Assembly: GCA_001915065.1 (NCBI GenBank)
Contig: MNDT01000059.1
Location: 1-36,775 of the forward strand
Length of the DNA: 36,775 nt
Source: an archaeon 13_2_20CM_2_53_6
Lineage (GTDB): Archaea > Thermoproteota > Bathyarchaeia > 40CM-2-53-6
Direction: 5' to 3'
The notes beneath the pieces are model-generated. The model had not been told where the DNA came from, searched no databases, and saw nothing but the letters and a program-made list of their open reading frames with translations. The position numbers were made by a program, and so were the translations under genes. Position 1 is the first letter of the stretch. Each line of letters begins with the position of its first letter. This document shows positions 15,924 through 24,158 of this stretch, one piece after another.

Positions 15924-16391
15924 CTGATTGTTTCGGAGGATGGAGTTATTAGTTTCATTTATCCTCTAGAATCTTGGGACTGGTCCCCGGTAGGCGCATC
16001 GATACTGCCAAAGCTTGAAACGGCGTGCTCCTTGGAGTCATTCCGGAGATTCATGATCACGAGCACCTGCCGCTCGTTTATCCCGAGCGACTACCAGTTG
16101 GACATGTCAGTTTTTCCGGAGAGGTCGAGGGATCTCGGAACAATGTACGTGGAGGCGGAGGATAAGGAGACGCTGGGCCGGGTCAACGAGATCAGCTTTG
16201 TCAGAGTCAACTATGTTCTGGGAATAATCTACAATTCGAAGAGTGGGCATACGCAGCTAAAGTGGCGGCACATCCGGGGTGACCAGGGTCGTCTATCGGG
16301 TGAGGCGAGCACGAACACGATGGTGAACCTTTACGAGGCGGGCGCATTGGACAGGTCGTTTATCCGAACAATCGCTCCACGAATCCAGTGA
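15924..16391 (+). CDS. Hypothetical protein with no standard start codon
   Basis: A soluble protein with a strand-rich pattern (MYVEAEDKETLGRVNEISFVRVNYVLGIIYNSK). The first standard start in frame is a TTG at 16032 (119 aa). The frame remains open back to 15885, and the translated upstream part reads like protein (SEDGVISFIYPLESWDWSPVG, ILPKLETACSLESFRRFMITS). A CTG at 15924 (followed by IVSEDGV) would be a natural N-terminus of a 155-residue protein. No family recognised. Either CTG initiation or a sequence error could explain this. Confidence 0.45.
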   Translation: MIVSEDGVISFIYPLESWDWSPVGASILPKLETACSLESFRRFMITSTCRSFIPSDYQLDMSVFPERSRDLGTMYVEAEDKETLGRVNEISFVRVNYVLGIIYNSKSGHTQLKWRHIRGDQGRLSGEASTNTMVNLYEAGALDRSFIRTIAPRIQ

Positions 16392-16950
16392 GAACGCTCT
16401 AGAAATCCCCAGATCTCCTTACTTGGGTGGCGACCAGTTTCACCCTGGCCCAGTATCGTGCCGACGTTAAACCTCCGATATCCAACCAAAACCTGCGCAG
16501 GATGGCCATAAGAGATCCAAGGCCTCTTTCCGTGACCGTCCGGCTCAACAGCCACAAAACAAGCCCAGATCTCAGATCCGAGCATGCGATCTGACCTCGC
16601 GCACTTTTCACGCTGACCTGCACGTTGACCTCCACGATCTCCAATACGCCTGACTCGGCGAATCTTCGCGACAAACCGGAATCCAAGCCCAGACCGGGTT
16701 CAACTGGCGGGACCCTATCCAGAAAATCTCAAAAACGTTGATCCTCGCGACTCAAGAGCGGTTTTCCAAGCAAGGCCAGCGGCAGGAGGCATCTGTTTCA
16801 CTCCGAATTCTGAGAATCGTCCAGTTTGGGAACTCCGAGCTTGGAACAGAAATCTCGGCCGCGAGCCGATGATCGGATCTCCGGCACGGATGGTTAGACA
16901 TGCTTTATCACTTGTAGACCAGCTTCAATTAACGGGAGTCTGAGCCAATA
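16392..16950. other. About 0.56 kb intergenic stretch
   Basis: No gene is supported. A 95-codon minus-strand frame (16399-16686) has no recognisable domain, start signal or neighbour coupling. A TATA-like CTTTATCA at 16903-16910 is the probable promoter of the KaiC-like gene. Confidence 0.5.
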
Positions 16951-17754
16951 TTGCCGACGCTCTTCTCGACTGGGATAGAAGCTCTCGACAAGGTTCTCCC
17001 CAAGGGGATCCCGAGGAACAGCATGATGATCCTCGCCGGAGAACTGGGCACCGGCAAGTCTGTGCTGATGAGCCAGCTTCTCTATGGCGTGTTGAAGAGG
17101 CGAAAGGAGCCGTGTATCTACATGACCTTCGAGGGGCCGCCGCTCGCCGTCGAACAGGATATGGAGTCTTTCGGCTGGGACATCGCGCCTTTTCTCGAAT
17201 CCGGCCAGTTGCGGTTCATAGATTGCTTCTCGTTCAGAATGGAGCCCGTCGAGGTTCCTTCCTACGTTCACTATGTGAAGGATCCACGAGATCTTCACTC
17301 GGTAACGAGTGCTCTCTTCAACATGATGGAAGAGATGAAGATGTCTGGTCGAGGAGCCGTCTTCGTCGACTCTCTAACAGAAATGTTCACTCTCGTCCAG
17401 GAGGAGCGTCCCCTCGTATTCCACATGCTCGACGGTGTGAAATCATGGAGGGCGAAGGGGCCCAAAGAGAAGCTTGTTCCATTCTTCTGCTCCCACCACA
17501 CTCCACTCCGGGCTTATGTGGAGCTTGATGATCTTCTCTTCTACGTGGTTGACGGGATACTCGACGTCAGGTTCAATCCGGACTTCGCGGAGCGAGGACT
17601 CTTGGTCAAACAGTTCAGGGTCCGCAGGATGAAAGGCGCTCCCCACGAGACCTACTGGGTCACCTTCTCGGTCACCTCGAAAGGCGTGACCGAGGTAGAG
17701 TTGCCCGTGCCTGTCCTATCGACCGAGAGGTCGCGTACCAGCAGGAAGAAGTAG
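16951..17754 (+). CDS. KaiC-like RecA-superfamily ATPase
   Basis: The 267-residue protein has a single RecA/KaiC domain. It shows STGIEALDKVLPKGIPRNS typical of the KaiC N-terminus, Walker A GELGTGKS, a glutamate after a beta strand in YMTFEGPP, and Walker B AVFVDSLTE. Single-domain KaiC-like proteins are abundant in archaea and are generally thought to work in signalling or archaellum control, not a clock. The start is a TTG at 16951. The zinc-ribbon gene follows 31 nt downstream and then, about 170 nt later, the fpo operon. Confidence 0.85.
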   Translation: MPTLFSTGIEALDKVLPKGIPRNSMMILAGELGTGKSVLMSQLLYGVLKRRKEPCIYMTFEGPPLAVEQDMESFGWDIAPFLESGQLRFIDCFSFRMEPVEVPSYVHYVKDPRDLHSVTSALFNMMEEMKMSGRGAVFVDSLTEMFTLVQEERPLVFHMLDGVKSWRAKGPKEKLVPFFCSHHTPLRAYVELDDLLFYVVDGILDVRFNPDFAERGLLVKQFRVRRMKGAPHETYWVTFSVTSKGVTEVELPVPVLSTERSRTSRKK

Positions 17755-17785
17755 CCCATTCCACACCGGCCTCAACGGAAGGGCT

Positions 17786-18229
17786 GTGGCCGTTAATCAC
17801 GGAAGCCATAACGAACATCAGGCCTACGGCGGCCATCCCGCTGTCCACACGGGCCCTCCTCGCATCAAAGTTCCCTACTCAAAGAACCCCGTGTTCGTAG
17901 CCGAAGGCTACAAGCCGCCCGTGGTGGCGGGTCGAAGCTTCGAATACGAGACAACTCCAGAGAACGCGGAATACTGGCAGACACTTAGCCTCGCCTATCG
18001 TCAGTATTTGAAGAAGGAGGCAGACACGCGAATGATAGACCTACGACTCTTATTGGACGAGAGGCGGAGCGGAGCCTTCCGGTGCGTAGGATGCGGCAAA
18101 CCGATGGTCATGCGAGAGCTGTTCGCTAACGGCGACCGGGTCTACCAGTGTCTCAACGGCGACTGCGTAAAGAGGATCATCCGATACCAGTACCAAGCAT
18201 ATACGGGGCGCATAGCGGAAGTAGCCTAG
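17786..18229 (+). CDS. Zinc-ribbon hypothetical protein
   Basis: The 147-residue protein has a GTG start, a His/Gly/Pro-rich N-terminus (GSHNEHQAYGGHPAVHTG), a helical middle (YRQYLKKEADTRMIDLRLLLDE) and a C-terminal treble-clef-like zinc site with CVGCGKP and, 18 residues on, QCLNGDC. No family recognised. It follows the KaiC-like gene closely and is likely co-transcribed. Its function cannot be inferred. Confidence 0.6.
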   Translation: MAVNHGSHNEHQAYGGHPAVHTGPPRIKVPYSKNPVFVAEGYKPPVVAGRSFEYETTPENAEYWQTLSLAYRQYLKKEADTRMIDLRLLLDERRSGAFRCVGCGKPMVMRELFANGDRVYQCLNGDCVKRIIRYQYQAYTGRIAEVA

Positions 18230-18401
18230 CCCGAGACACCTTCAAGGTGCCGGTCCATAGACCGCCCAAGAGGCCCTCTTACAGAGAATCTATTCAACGC
18301 GTTTATCCATCAGGAAGACCGGGCCTTAGTCACCCTTCTATCAGTATAGTCAGAAGATGCGGATAAATAGGAACAAGACCAGAAATAGTATGTGACGAAT
18401 C

Positions 18402-18953
18402 ATGTCCGCCCAGAAGTCTGCACAATCCGACGACCCTATAGAGCTCCTTGCAGACTCTCTCAACGTCTGGGTCGGGAAGCTCAGCGACCTTGTTCACAAG
18501 GTGATAGATACTGAGCCGATAAGGAACGTGATCAACTGGGCCCGCATGTACTCGCTCTGGCCCGTCAACATCACCACCGCCTGCTGTAGCGCCGAGTTCG
18601 GCGCGGCCAGCGGGGCTCGGCATGACCTAGAACGTTTCGGAGTCCTCCCGATCGGATCTCTACGCCAGTCCGATCTCATAGTGATAGAGGGAACGATCAC
18701 GAAGAAGATGGCGAAGAGGCTTCGCACGATATACGACCAGATGGCGGTTCCACGATATGTGATCGCGATGGGCGACTGTGCCATATCAGGCGGACTCTTC
18801 CACGACTCGTATAGCATCGTCAACGGGGCCCACGAATTCCTACCCGTCGACGTCTTCGTCCCCGGATGCCCTCCGAGGCCTGAAGCACTGGAGCACGGGA
18901 TCATCATGCTTCAAGAGAAGATACGAAAGTCGAAGGTGTACCCGGAAGGATGA
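18402..18953 (+). CDS. fpoB: F420H2 dehydrogenase/complex I subunit B
   Basis: The 183-residue protein carries the N2-type [4Fe-4S] ligands of NuoB/FpoB: tandem Cys61-Cys62 in TTACCSAEFGAA, Cys126 in MGDCAISGG and Cys156 in VPGCPPRPEAL. This subunit is the last Fe-S carrier before the quinone or methanophenazine site and contacts subunit D. It is the first gene of the operon. An AT-rich stretch (GATAAATAG, near 18360) is a possible promoter. The stop overlaps the subunit C start by 4 nt. Confidence 0.95.
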   Translation: MSAQKSAQSDDPIELLADSLNVWVGKLSDLVHKVIDTEPIRNVINWARMYSLWPVNITTACCSAEFGAASGARHDLERFGVLPIGSLRQSDLIVIEGTITKKMAKRLRTIYDQMAVPRYVIAMGDCAISGGLFHDSYSIVNGAHEFLPVDVFVPGCPPRPEALEHGIIMLQEKIRKSKVYPEG

Positions 18954-19432
18954 GCCTCTCACAGGAAAGGGAAGAGAGCCTCGTCAAAACACTGAAAGAG
19001 AACTCCCCCGCCGACATCAAGGACGCAACGGTCGTTCGTCGATCGCGGATAGACGTGACTGTCGCTCCTGACAGAATGGTCGAGATCGCGACTTTCTTCC
19101 GCGACAAGCTTGGATTCGATCACCCCAGCGGGGTCTCGGCCGTTGACTACAACAGAGAGGCACGCTTCGAAATAGTCTACCATCTATCCTCGATCCGAAA
19201 TGTCGGACAGCGGGATATTATTGTCAATCTGAAGGAATCTGTGCCCCGAAATAGTCCACGAGCTACCTCACTCGTCAAAATATGGCCCGGGGTAGAGAAT
19301 TACGAGCGAGAGTCTCTAGAAATGTTCGGAATACAGTTCGACGGCCACCCGCGTCCAGAGAAACTCTTTCTCAACGACAACTGGGACGGACCTCCGCCCA
19401 TGCGAAAGGAGATCAGATTCCCAACGGACTGA
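18950..19432 (+). CDS. fpoC: F420H2 dehydrogenase/complex I subunit C
   Basis: The 160-residue subunit has the NuoC/30-kDa signature: [12 protein letters not shown] early, YHLSSIRN, and near the C-terminus [23 protein letters not shown], the conserved E-R-E-x4-FGI-x-F-x-GHP pattern. It forms the connecting arm with subunits B, D and I. It begins inside the end of fpoB and ends 5 nt before fpoD, so translation is tightly coupled. Confidence 0.95.
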   Translation: MSLSQEREESLVKTLKENSPADIKDATVVRRSRIDVTVAPDRMVEIATFFRDKLGFDHPSGVSAVDYNREARFEIVYHLSSIRNVGQRDIIVNLKESVPRNSPRATSLVKIWPGVENYERESLEMFGIQFDGHPRPEKLFLNDNWDGPPPMRKEIRFPTD

Positions 19433-19437
19433 CAGGC

Positions 19438-20434
19438 ATGACGACAAGCGACAAGCCTGCGCAGACGACCGATCTCCCATCGATGAGCCCTACAGAACCT
19501 GGGGCTCAGACTATGACTCTCAGCGTTGGCCCACAGCATTCAGGCTCGGGGCACATGAGACTCATCGTCGAACTTGATGGCGATATCATCATCAACGCCA
19601 TGCCCGACCCGGGCTATGTTCACCGAGGCAAGATCGGAAGAGCGGAACGAGATGAACAGGATAATGAGCCACCTCTACTGGCTCTCCATCTACGGCGTCT
19701 TCCTCGGCCACACAACCATGTTCATGTGGCCCCTTGGGGACAGGGAACTTTTCATCGACCTCGCCGAACGCCTCACAGGCGCTCGAATCACATACTCCTA
19801 CCTGGTCCCAGGCGGCGTGAGACGAGATCTGCCGGCCGGGTTTGCCGAAGAAGCTGTGAAGCGGACGGAGTATTTCGAGAAACGGCTTGACGAATACGAG
19901 AACATATTCTTCAAGAATCCACTCTTCACATCCAGAGCAAAAGGGGTCGGCATACTCTCGAGCGAGAGGGCTATCGCCCTCGGCTCCACAGGACCAACCT
20001 TACGCGGGTCTGGCGTCGACAGGGACCTGCGCAAGGACGAGCCCTACGCGGCATATGGAGAGTTGGACTTCAAGGTCCGTACCCGGCCTGACGGCGACTC
20101 ATACTCGCGCGCCATGGTCCACATGGACGAGATGAGAGAGAGCAGCCAGCTAATCCGCCAGATACTAGAGAAACTACCCACAGGACCAGTTAGACGAAAA
20201 GCCCCCATCGTCGTCCCGCGAGGCGAAGCCTACGGCCGAGTCGAGTCCGCACGCGGAGAATGCAGCTTTTACATGATCGGAGAAGGCGGAGACAAGCCCT
20301 ACAGGGCGAGATTCATAACCGGATCCTACCGGAACATGGCCGCCATCTCCGAGGTATTGAAAGGGGTCCGACTGGCTGACATGCCAACGTCTTGGTGGAG
20401 CATCGACTACTGGCCAGTGGAGGCAGATAGGTAG
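19438..20434 (+). CDS. fpoD: F420H2 dehydrogenase/complex I subunit D, frameshifted and internally deleted
   Basis: The 49-kDa subunit family is certain. The first frame (from ATG 19438) reads [21 protein letters not shown] and [10 protein letters not shown] different frame then carries [36 protein letters not shown] and a normal C-terminus ending at 20434. Between HRG and NEMNRI, homologs such as Thermus Nqo4 have about 50-60 residues, including the quinone-site loop with its key Tyr; here they are missing and the frame shifts by one. The junction at 19631-19644 equals the start of an Illumina adapter, so the lesion is probably artificial. Downstream genes look intact, which also argues against true decay. 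Confidence 0.9.
19631..19644 (+). other. 14-nt match to Illumina TruSeq adapter at the fpoD lesion
   Basis: AGATCGGAAGAGCG is identical to the first 14 nt of the TruSeq read-2 adapter (the first 13 are common to both reads). It lies exactly where fpoD loses about 50-60 codons and changes frame. Confidence 0.8.
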
Positions 20435-20440
20435 AGAGTC

Positions 20441-22030
20441 TTGGCGCCCATAGTTGGAAAGGTCAAGGCCGCGGCCAACAGCTGGATAGCCTACGCCACG
20501 GGACTCAGACACCTCTTCCACAAGCCCTACACACTAAAGTTCCCACAACAACGATACGCCGTCGAGGCAGGTTACCGCGGAAGACACCTGCTGCACCTCG
20601 ACCGTTGCACGGGCTGTGGAATATGCGCCTGGATCTGCCCAGAAAAATGCATCACCATCGTCCAAAGAGGAGATCGATGGTATCCACAATACTTCTACGG
20701 ACGCTGCTGTTTCTGCCACTTCTGTGTGACCCCGGACACGCTGGTCACGACGAATCCATCGGTAACGCCGATCAGCCATGTAAAAGTTGGCGACAGAGTT
20801 CTAACTCATACAGGGCAATATCGTACAGTCCGCCAGATCCTGACCAGAAAATACTCAGGGAGGCTCTACTCGATCAAACCCCTTGGGGCTCCCTATCCAC
20901 TGAAAGTAACAGCCGACCACCCATTGCTAGTTGCTCCAAGACGATTTGTCAAGAAGAGGAGGTTGGAGAAGAAGCCAGGACACCTCGTCTGGAAGACGCC
21001 TACTCAGCTAAAACGGGGCGACTATCTAACAATCCCGATCGCAAAAGAGACTCGCGATACTGACCTTTACGAGCAAGACGTCGTCGTAGGGCAGCCAAGT
21101 ACCGGGAAACGGCTCGTCAGAAAATTGAAGCTCAAAGCCGAGCCCGACTTGTTTAGGCTCGTTGGATACTACCTAGCCGAGGGGCACACAATCCGAAGAA
21201 CAGTCGGGCTCACGTTTGGAGAGCATGAAACAGAGTATATCACCGACGCCTCCCAGCTTCTAGAAAAATTCTTTAACACACAATCAAAGAGATCCAACGT
21301 CCATAACTCGACTCAAGTACTGCTCCACTCCGTAGTAGCTGTTCAGTTCTTTGAGAACTTCGGTCGAGGAGCGGAGAACAAGAGACTGCCAGACTGGCTT
21401 ATGTTTGCGCCTCCGGAGAAACAGAGGCAGCTCGTCAAAGGCGCTTGGAGAGGGGACGGATACTTCCACCATCCAACCAAGGGCAACAGAGCGACATTCT
21501 TTGAATACGTAACCATATCGAGAACTTTGGCATTCCAGCTTCAACAAGTCCTCTTCAGACTCGGCATAATGGGACAAGTATTTTTCACGCAACACAAGAA
21601 CAGAAAGCCAGCCTACGTTGTCACCGTGCGGGGACGTTTTGTGGGGGCTATGGCCGCACTCATGGGACAAAGCTTCAACGACTCTAGGACCAAGTCATTC
21701 TCACGCTTCGAGATGGACGACAATTATGTCTATGCGCCTATTCAGAAGATTGCAGCATCGGATGTAAGCGACCAACCTGTGGTCAACCTCTCCGTTGAGG
21801 GAGATGAGTCATATGTTGCTGGCAACGTCACAGCCCACAATTGTACGGATTATTGTCCTGAGTTTGCGCTGGAAGAGACTGTAGAGTATGATATCGCCGA
21901 GTACACGAGGGAGTTGCTGGTCTGGTCACCTGAGAGATTGGCTAAGCCTCCTGTCAAGAAGGAGGACAAGTATGTCTTCAGCGTCGATGGTCCTAGAGGG
22001 GCTTCGCAGGTCGTGGAGCAGGAGCACTAG
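20441..22030 (+). CDS. fpoI: F420H2 dehydrogenase/complex I subunit I with an in-frame intein
   Basis: The 529-residue precursor starts at TTG 20441, 6 nt after fpoD. Residues 1-94 and 468-529 are a NuoI/FpoI-type 2x[4Fe-4S] ferredoxin. The first cluster motif is CTGCGICAWICP. The second is interrupted after RCCFCHF and resumes as CTDYCPEF. Splicing out residues 95-467 gives a 156-residue protein with CCFCHFCTDYCP, which restores the CxxCxxCxxxCP cluster motif, its third Cys being Cys468. The mature protein would relay electrons from F420H2/FpoF to subunit B. Without splicing the second cluster site is split by 373 residues. Confidence 0.95.
   Translation: MAPIVGKVKAAANSWIAYATGLRHLFHKPYTLKFPQQRYAVEAGYRGRHLLHLDRCTGCGICAWICPEKCITIVQRGDRWYPQYFYGRCCFCHFCVTPDTLVTTNPSVTPISHVKVGDRVLTHTGQYRTVRQILTRKYSGRLYSIKPLGAPYPLKVTADHPLLVAPRRFVKKRRLEKKPGHLVWKTPTQLKRGDYLTIPIAKETRDTDLYEQDVVVGQPSTGKRLVRKLKLKAEPDLFRLVGYYLAEGHTIRRTVGLTFGEHETEYITDASQLLEKFFNTQSKRSNVHNSTQVLLHSVVAVQFFENFGRGAENKRLPDWLMFAPPEKQRQLVKGAWRGDGYFHHPTKGNRATFFEYVTISRTLAFQLQQVLFRLGIMGQVFFTQHKNRKPAYVVTVRGRFVGAMAALMGQSFNDSRTKSFSRFEMDDNYVYAPIQKIAASDVSDQPVVNLSVEGDESYVAGNVTAHNCTDYCPEFALEETVEYDIAEYTRELLVWSPERLAKPPVKKEDKYVFSVDGPRGASQVVEQEH
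20723..21841 (+). mobile_element. Intein with LAGLIDADG homing endonuclease in FpoI
   Basis: A 373-residue intein (precursor residues 95-467). Splicing blocks are all present: block A CVTPDTLVTT with nucleophile Cys95, block B VTADHPLLV with the TxxH histidine His160, block F VVNLSVEGDESYVAGN, and block G TAHN followed by Cys468 as the +1 residue. Two LAGLIDADG motifs lie in the middle, LVGYYLAEG (240-248) and LVKGAWRGDG (331-340), each with its acidic residue, so the endonuclease may be active. The insertion point is a conserved cluster-ligand Cys, typical of inteins targeting invariant active-site codons. Confidence 0.96.
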
Positions 22031-22033
22031 CTG

Positions 22034-23251
22034 ATGACTCAGGTAGCGACTCCTCCGCAGACGTTGAAGCCGAGCGCTGAGGGTGAGGGCTGGAAGGCCC
22101 GCCCGATAAAGCTGAAGATTTTCGGGAATCTGATCGCGGAGGTTGTGCACAAGGGGATCTGCATGTACTGTGGCGCGTGCATAGCATCATGCCCGATCGA
22201 TATTCTATTCCACAGCGAGAGCGAAGAGCCGATTATGCGTGGCACCTGTGCTGCCTGCCAGGTCTGCTACTACAGCTGTCCACGTATCGAACTTCCCGTT
22301 GCAGAGGTCGAGCGTCGGGTCTTCGGCAGAGAACGGACCCCTGAGGAGACTATCCTCGGCATCCACATCGGTTCGTACTCTGTCCGGGCGGAGGACCCTG
22401 ACATTCAGAAACGTGCACAGGACGGTGGCGCTGTTAGTGCTCTGATGCTGTACGCGTTGGAGAATAAGATCATCGACTATGCGCTCGTCTCCGGATTCAC
22501 GTCTCAGCAGCCGTGGAAGCCCGGTCCGAGAGTTGCCCGGACGAAGCAGGAACTGGTCGACAACGCCGGTTCCCAGTATACACCCGGTGGTCAGGTCGGC
22601 GGCATGGCGGAGATCGCGGTCCCTAACCGGTCCGTCGTGAACTTCCAGGAGGATCGAATGGCTCTCGTCGGACTGCCCTGCGAGTTACAGGGTTTCTGGA
22701 GGATGAACACGCACTGGATAGCCGCGCCCAAGCTGGGGCGGAACCTAGTCTTCACCATCGGACTATTCTGTTCGAAAGTCTTCGACTATCAGAAAATGAT
22801 GGTTGACTATGTTCAGGGAGCTCGCGGCGTCGACCTCAGGACAGTAACCAAGGTGAACATCAAGAAAAACAGACTACTCATCTACACAGGCGACCGGCTC
22901 GCGATCGACGAGCCAGTCGAGGTTATCGCTCACGCAGCCCGGGAAGAGTGCAACATATGTGTCGATTACTCGGCTGAGCTTGCCGACATCGCAGTAGGAG
23001 CGATAGGCTCGGCGAGCGGATGGAGCACTGTCCTGACGCGGACGCCACGCGGAGAAGACATACTCAACGGCGCGGTCGAAGCAGGATACGTGGAGATGAA
23101 GAGGCTTGATCCTCTTGGCAAGGGAATGAAATTCTTGGAGACGCTCTGCGAGAGGAAGAGGCTCCGAGACCCCTCAGCCTATATTCGCCACACGAGCGCT
23201 TATCCCAGACCCGACCCTAAGCTCGTGCCTATAGAAGTCCCTCTTAAGTAG
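22034..23251 (+). CDS. fpoF: F420H2 dehydrogenase electron-input subunit (FpoF/FrhB-like)
   Basis: The 405-residue protein combines two N-terminal [4Fe-4S] motifs (CMYCGACIASCP and CAACQVCYYSCP) with the FrhB/FdhB flavin- and F420-binding domain: DGGAVSALMLYALE, GSQYTPGGQVGG, LVGLPCELQGFWRM and GLFCSKVF, plus a further Cys pair in EECNICVDYSAELADI. It would oxidise F420H2 and pass electrons to subunit I. It starts 3 nt after fpoI, making it the last gene of the operon. Its last 78 nt overlap the end of a convergent gene. Confidence 0.93.
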   Translation: MTQVATPPQTLKPSAEGEGWKARPIKLKIFGNLIAEVVHKGICMYCGACIASCPIDILFHSESEEPIMRGTCAACQVCYYSCPRIELPVAEVERRVFGRERTPEETILGIHIGSYSVRAEDPDIQKRAQDGGAVSALMLYALENKIIDYALVSGFTSQQPWKPGPRVARTKQELVDNAGSQYTPGGQVGGMAEIAVPNRSVVNFQEDRMALVGLPCELQGFWRMNTHWIAAPKLGRNLVFTIGLFCSKVFDYQKMMVDYVQGARGVDLRTVTKVNIKKNRLLIYTGDRLAIDEPVEVIAHAAREECNICVDYSAELADIAVGAIGSASGWSTVLTRTPRGEDILNGAVEAGYVEMKRLDPLGKGMKFLETLCERKRLRDPSAYIRHTSAYPRPDPKLVPIEVPLK

Positions 23252-23752
23252 CCGCTCCATCACGTTCAGAGTCTGCAGTAGATCGCCGAGCGACGTTCTA
23301 TCATTCTCTTCTTCAACCGGACGGGCTACAGTCTGGAATCCAGTGCTGACAATGGTCACAGGTAATGGTTTGGAAGTCCTGTACTCGTGAATGGGGCTTC
23401 CCATGAAATGCTCCCTCATCAACTTCTCAGGAGCTTGCAGTCCGCAGGTAGGACAGTTCAGGGAGACCAGTGTCCCAGAAAGGAAGCTAGACAGGACGAC
23501 TGGTCCGCTCGCCATCGCGAGAGGTTGGGCAGTTACCTGTGTTATGGTGGGAGTCGTAGGCTGGCTTGTTTCTTGAAGACTGCTTATGAAGAGGAGTTTC
23601 TCCACTGTTCGACGTTCCATAGTTGTGGGCGATGGTCGATGAGGAGCCAGAGCAGCCAATACAGAGATCCAGCTTACTCGTGCTACCGTCAGAGCGAACC
23701 CTATGACGGCCATACTGATCCAGCCAACCAAGAAGAGGAATAGGGGTTCCAA
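23174..23752 (-). CDS. Membrane protein with a zinc knuckle, unknown function
   Basis: The 192-residue product has a TTG start 12 nt after the stop of a small zinc-ribbon gene. Residues about 3-38 hold hydrophobic membrane segments, then a Ser/Thr/Pro-rich region, another weak hydrophobic stretch (GPVVLSSFLSGTLVSL) and one CPTCG knuckle. The C-terminal 26 residues are read from sequence antisense to fpoF, so the true end may be earlier in evolution or reflect stop-codon drift. No family recognised. Confidence 0.5.
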   Translation of the reverse strand: MEPLFLFLVGWISMAVIGFALTVARVSWISVLAALAPHRPSPTTMERRTVEKLLFISSLQETSQPTTPTITQVTAQPLAMASGPVVLSSFLSGTLVSLNCPTCGLQAPEKLMREHFMGSPIHEYRTSKPLPVTIVSTGFQTVARPVEEENDRTSLGDLLQTLNVMERLLKRDFYRHELRVGSGISARVANIG

Positions 23753-23764
23753 TCTTGAGTTCTC

Positions 23765-23902
23765 CTAGTTTAGAGGAATATCCGTGTAAGTCTCTTGAGC
23801 GCAGCCATTGCAGATCACTCTACCCTGAGGAGTTCGCCTAACATCGTCAAACATGAGGATCTCACGCCCACAGTCAAAGCAGACAACCACGCACTGGCTC
23901 AT
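23765..23902 (-). CDS. Small double-CxxC zinc-ribbon protein (45 aa)
   Basis: Starts with an ATG at 23902 and encodes MSQCVVVCFDCGREI, then about 17 residues later VICNGCAQE, ending TDIPLN. Two CxxC knuckles (CFDC and CNGC) spaced as in a rubredoxin-like zinc ribbon make this a believable small gene. It lies 12 nt upstream of the membrane protein gene, so they are probably co-transcribed. The function is unknown. Confidence 0.65.
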   Translation of the reverse strand: MSQCVVVCFDCGREILMFDDVRRTPQGRVICNGCAQETYTDIPLN

Positions 23903-23954
23903 TCGCTCAAACCGTCAATAGTCAGGCTAGACCCTGACCGTTGATTCCCCGCTT

Positions 23955-24000
23955 GTTACCAATCCCGAAGGACGGTGGTAACAGTCCCTTTAAATACGGT
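23955..24000 (+). promoter_or_regulatory. Perfect dyad followed by a TATA box
   Basis: GTTACCA (23955-23961) and TGGTAAC (23976-23982) are a perfect 7-bp inverted repeat with a 14-bp spacer. A TATA-like TTTAAATAC follows at 23991-23999. A start near 24022 would give the next gene a leader of about 135 nt, so a small untranslated or unrecognised product in between is possible. Confidence 0.45.
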
Positions 24001-24158
24001 CGCAAGGGGACGCGGAAAATCTTTCGCGGAATCATATTCAACAATATCTGGTTTCACCGTCAAGTGCTCGATAGAACCATCGAACTTGGAGAAGTTTACT
24101 TTTGGGCTGTTCTCTCAGATATGAGCAGAGGTGTAAGGGCCCTGTCAGGGGAGTCTCG

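Noticed and set aside
16399-16686. 95-residue minus-strand frame in the 16.4-16.9 kb gap
   Set aside because: No recognisable family, promoter or neighbour coupling.
16894-17298. 134-residue minus-strand frame
   Set aside because: Antisense shadow of the KaiC-like ATPase gene.
19631-19660. Programmed frameshift in fpoD
   Set aside because: A frameshift alone would not explain the missing 50-60 codons, and the junction matches sequencing adapter.
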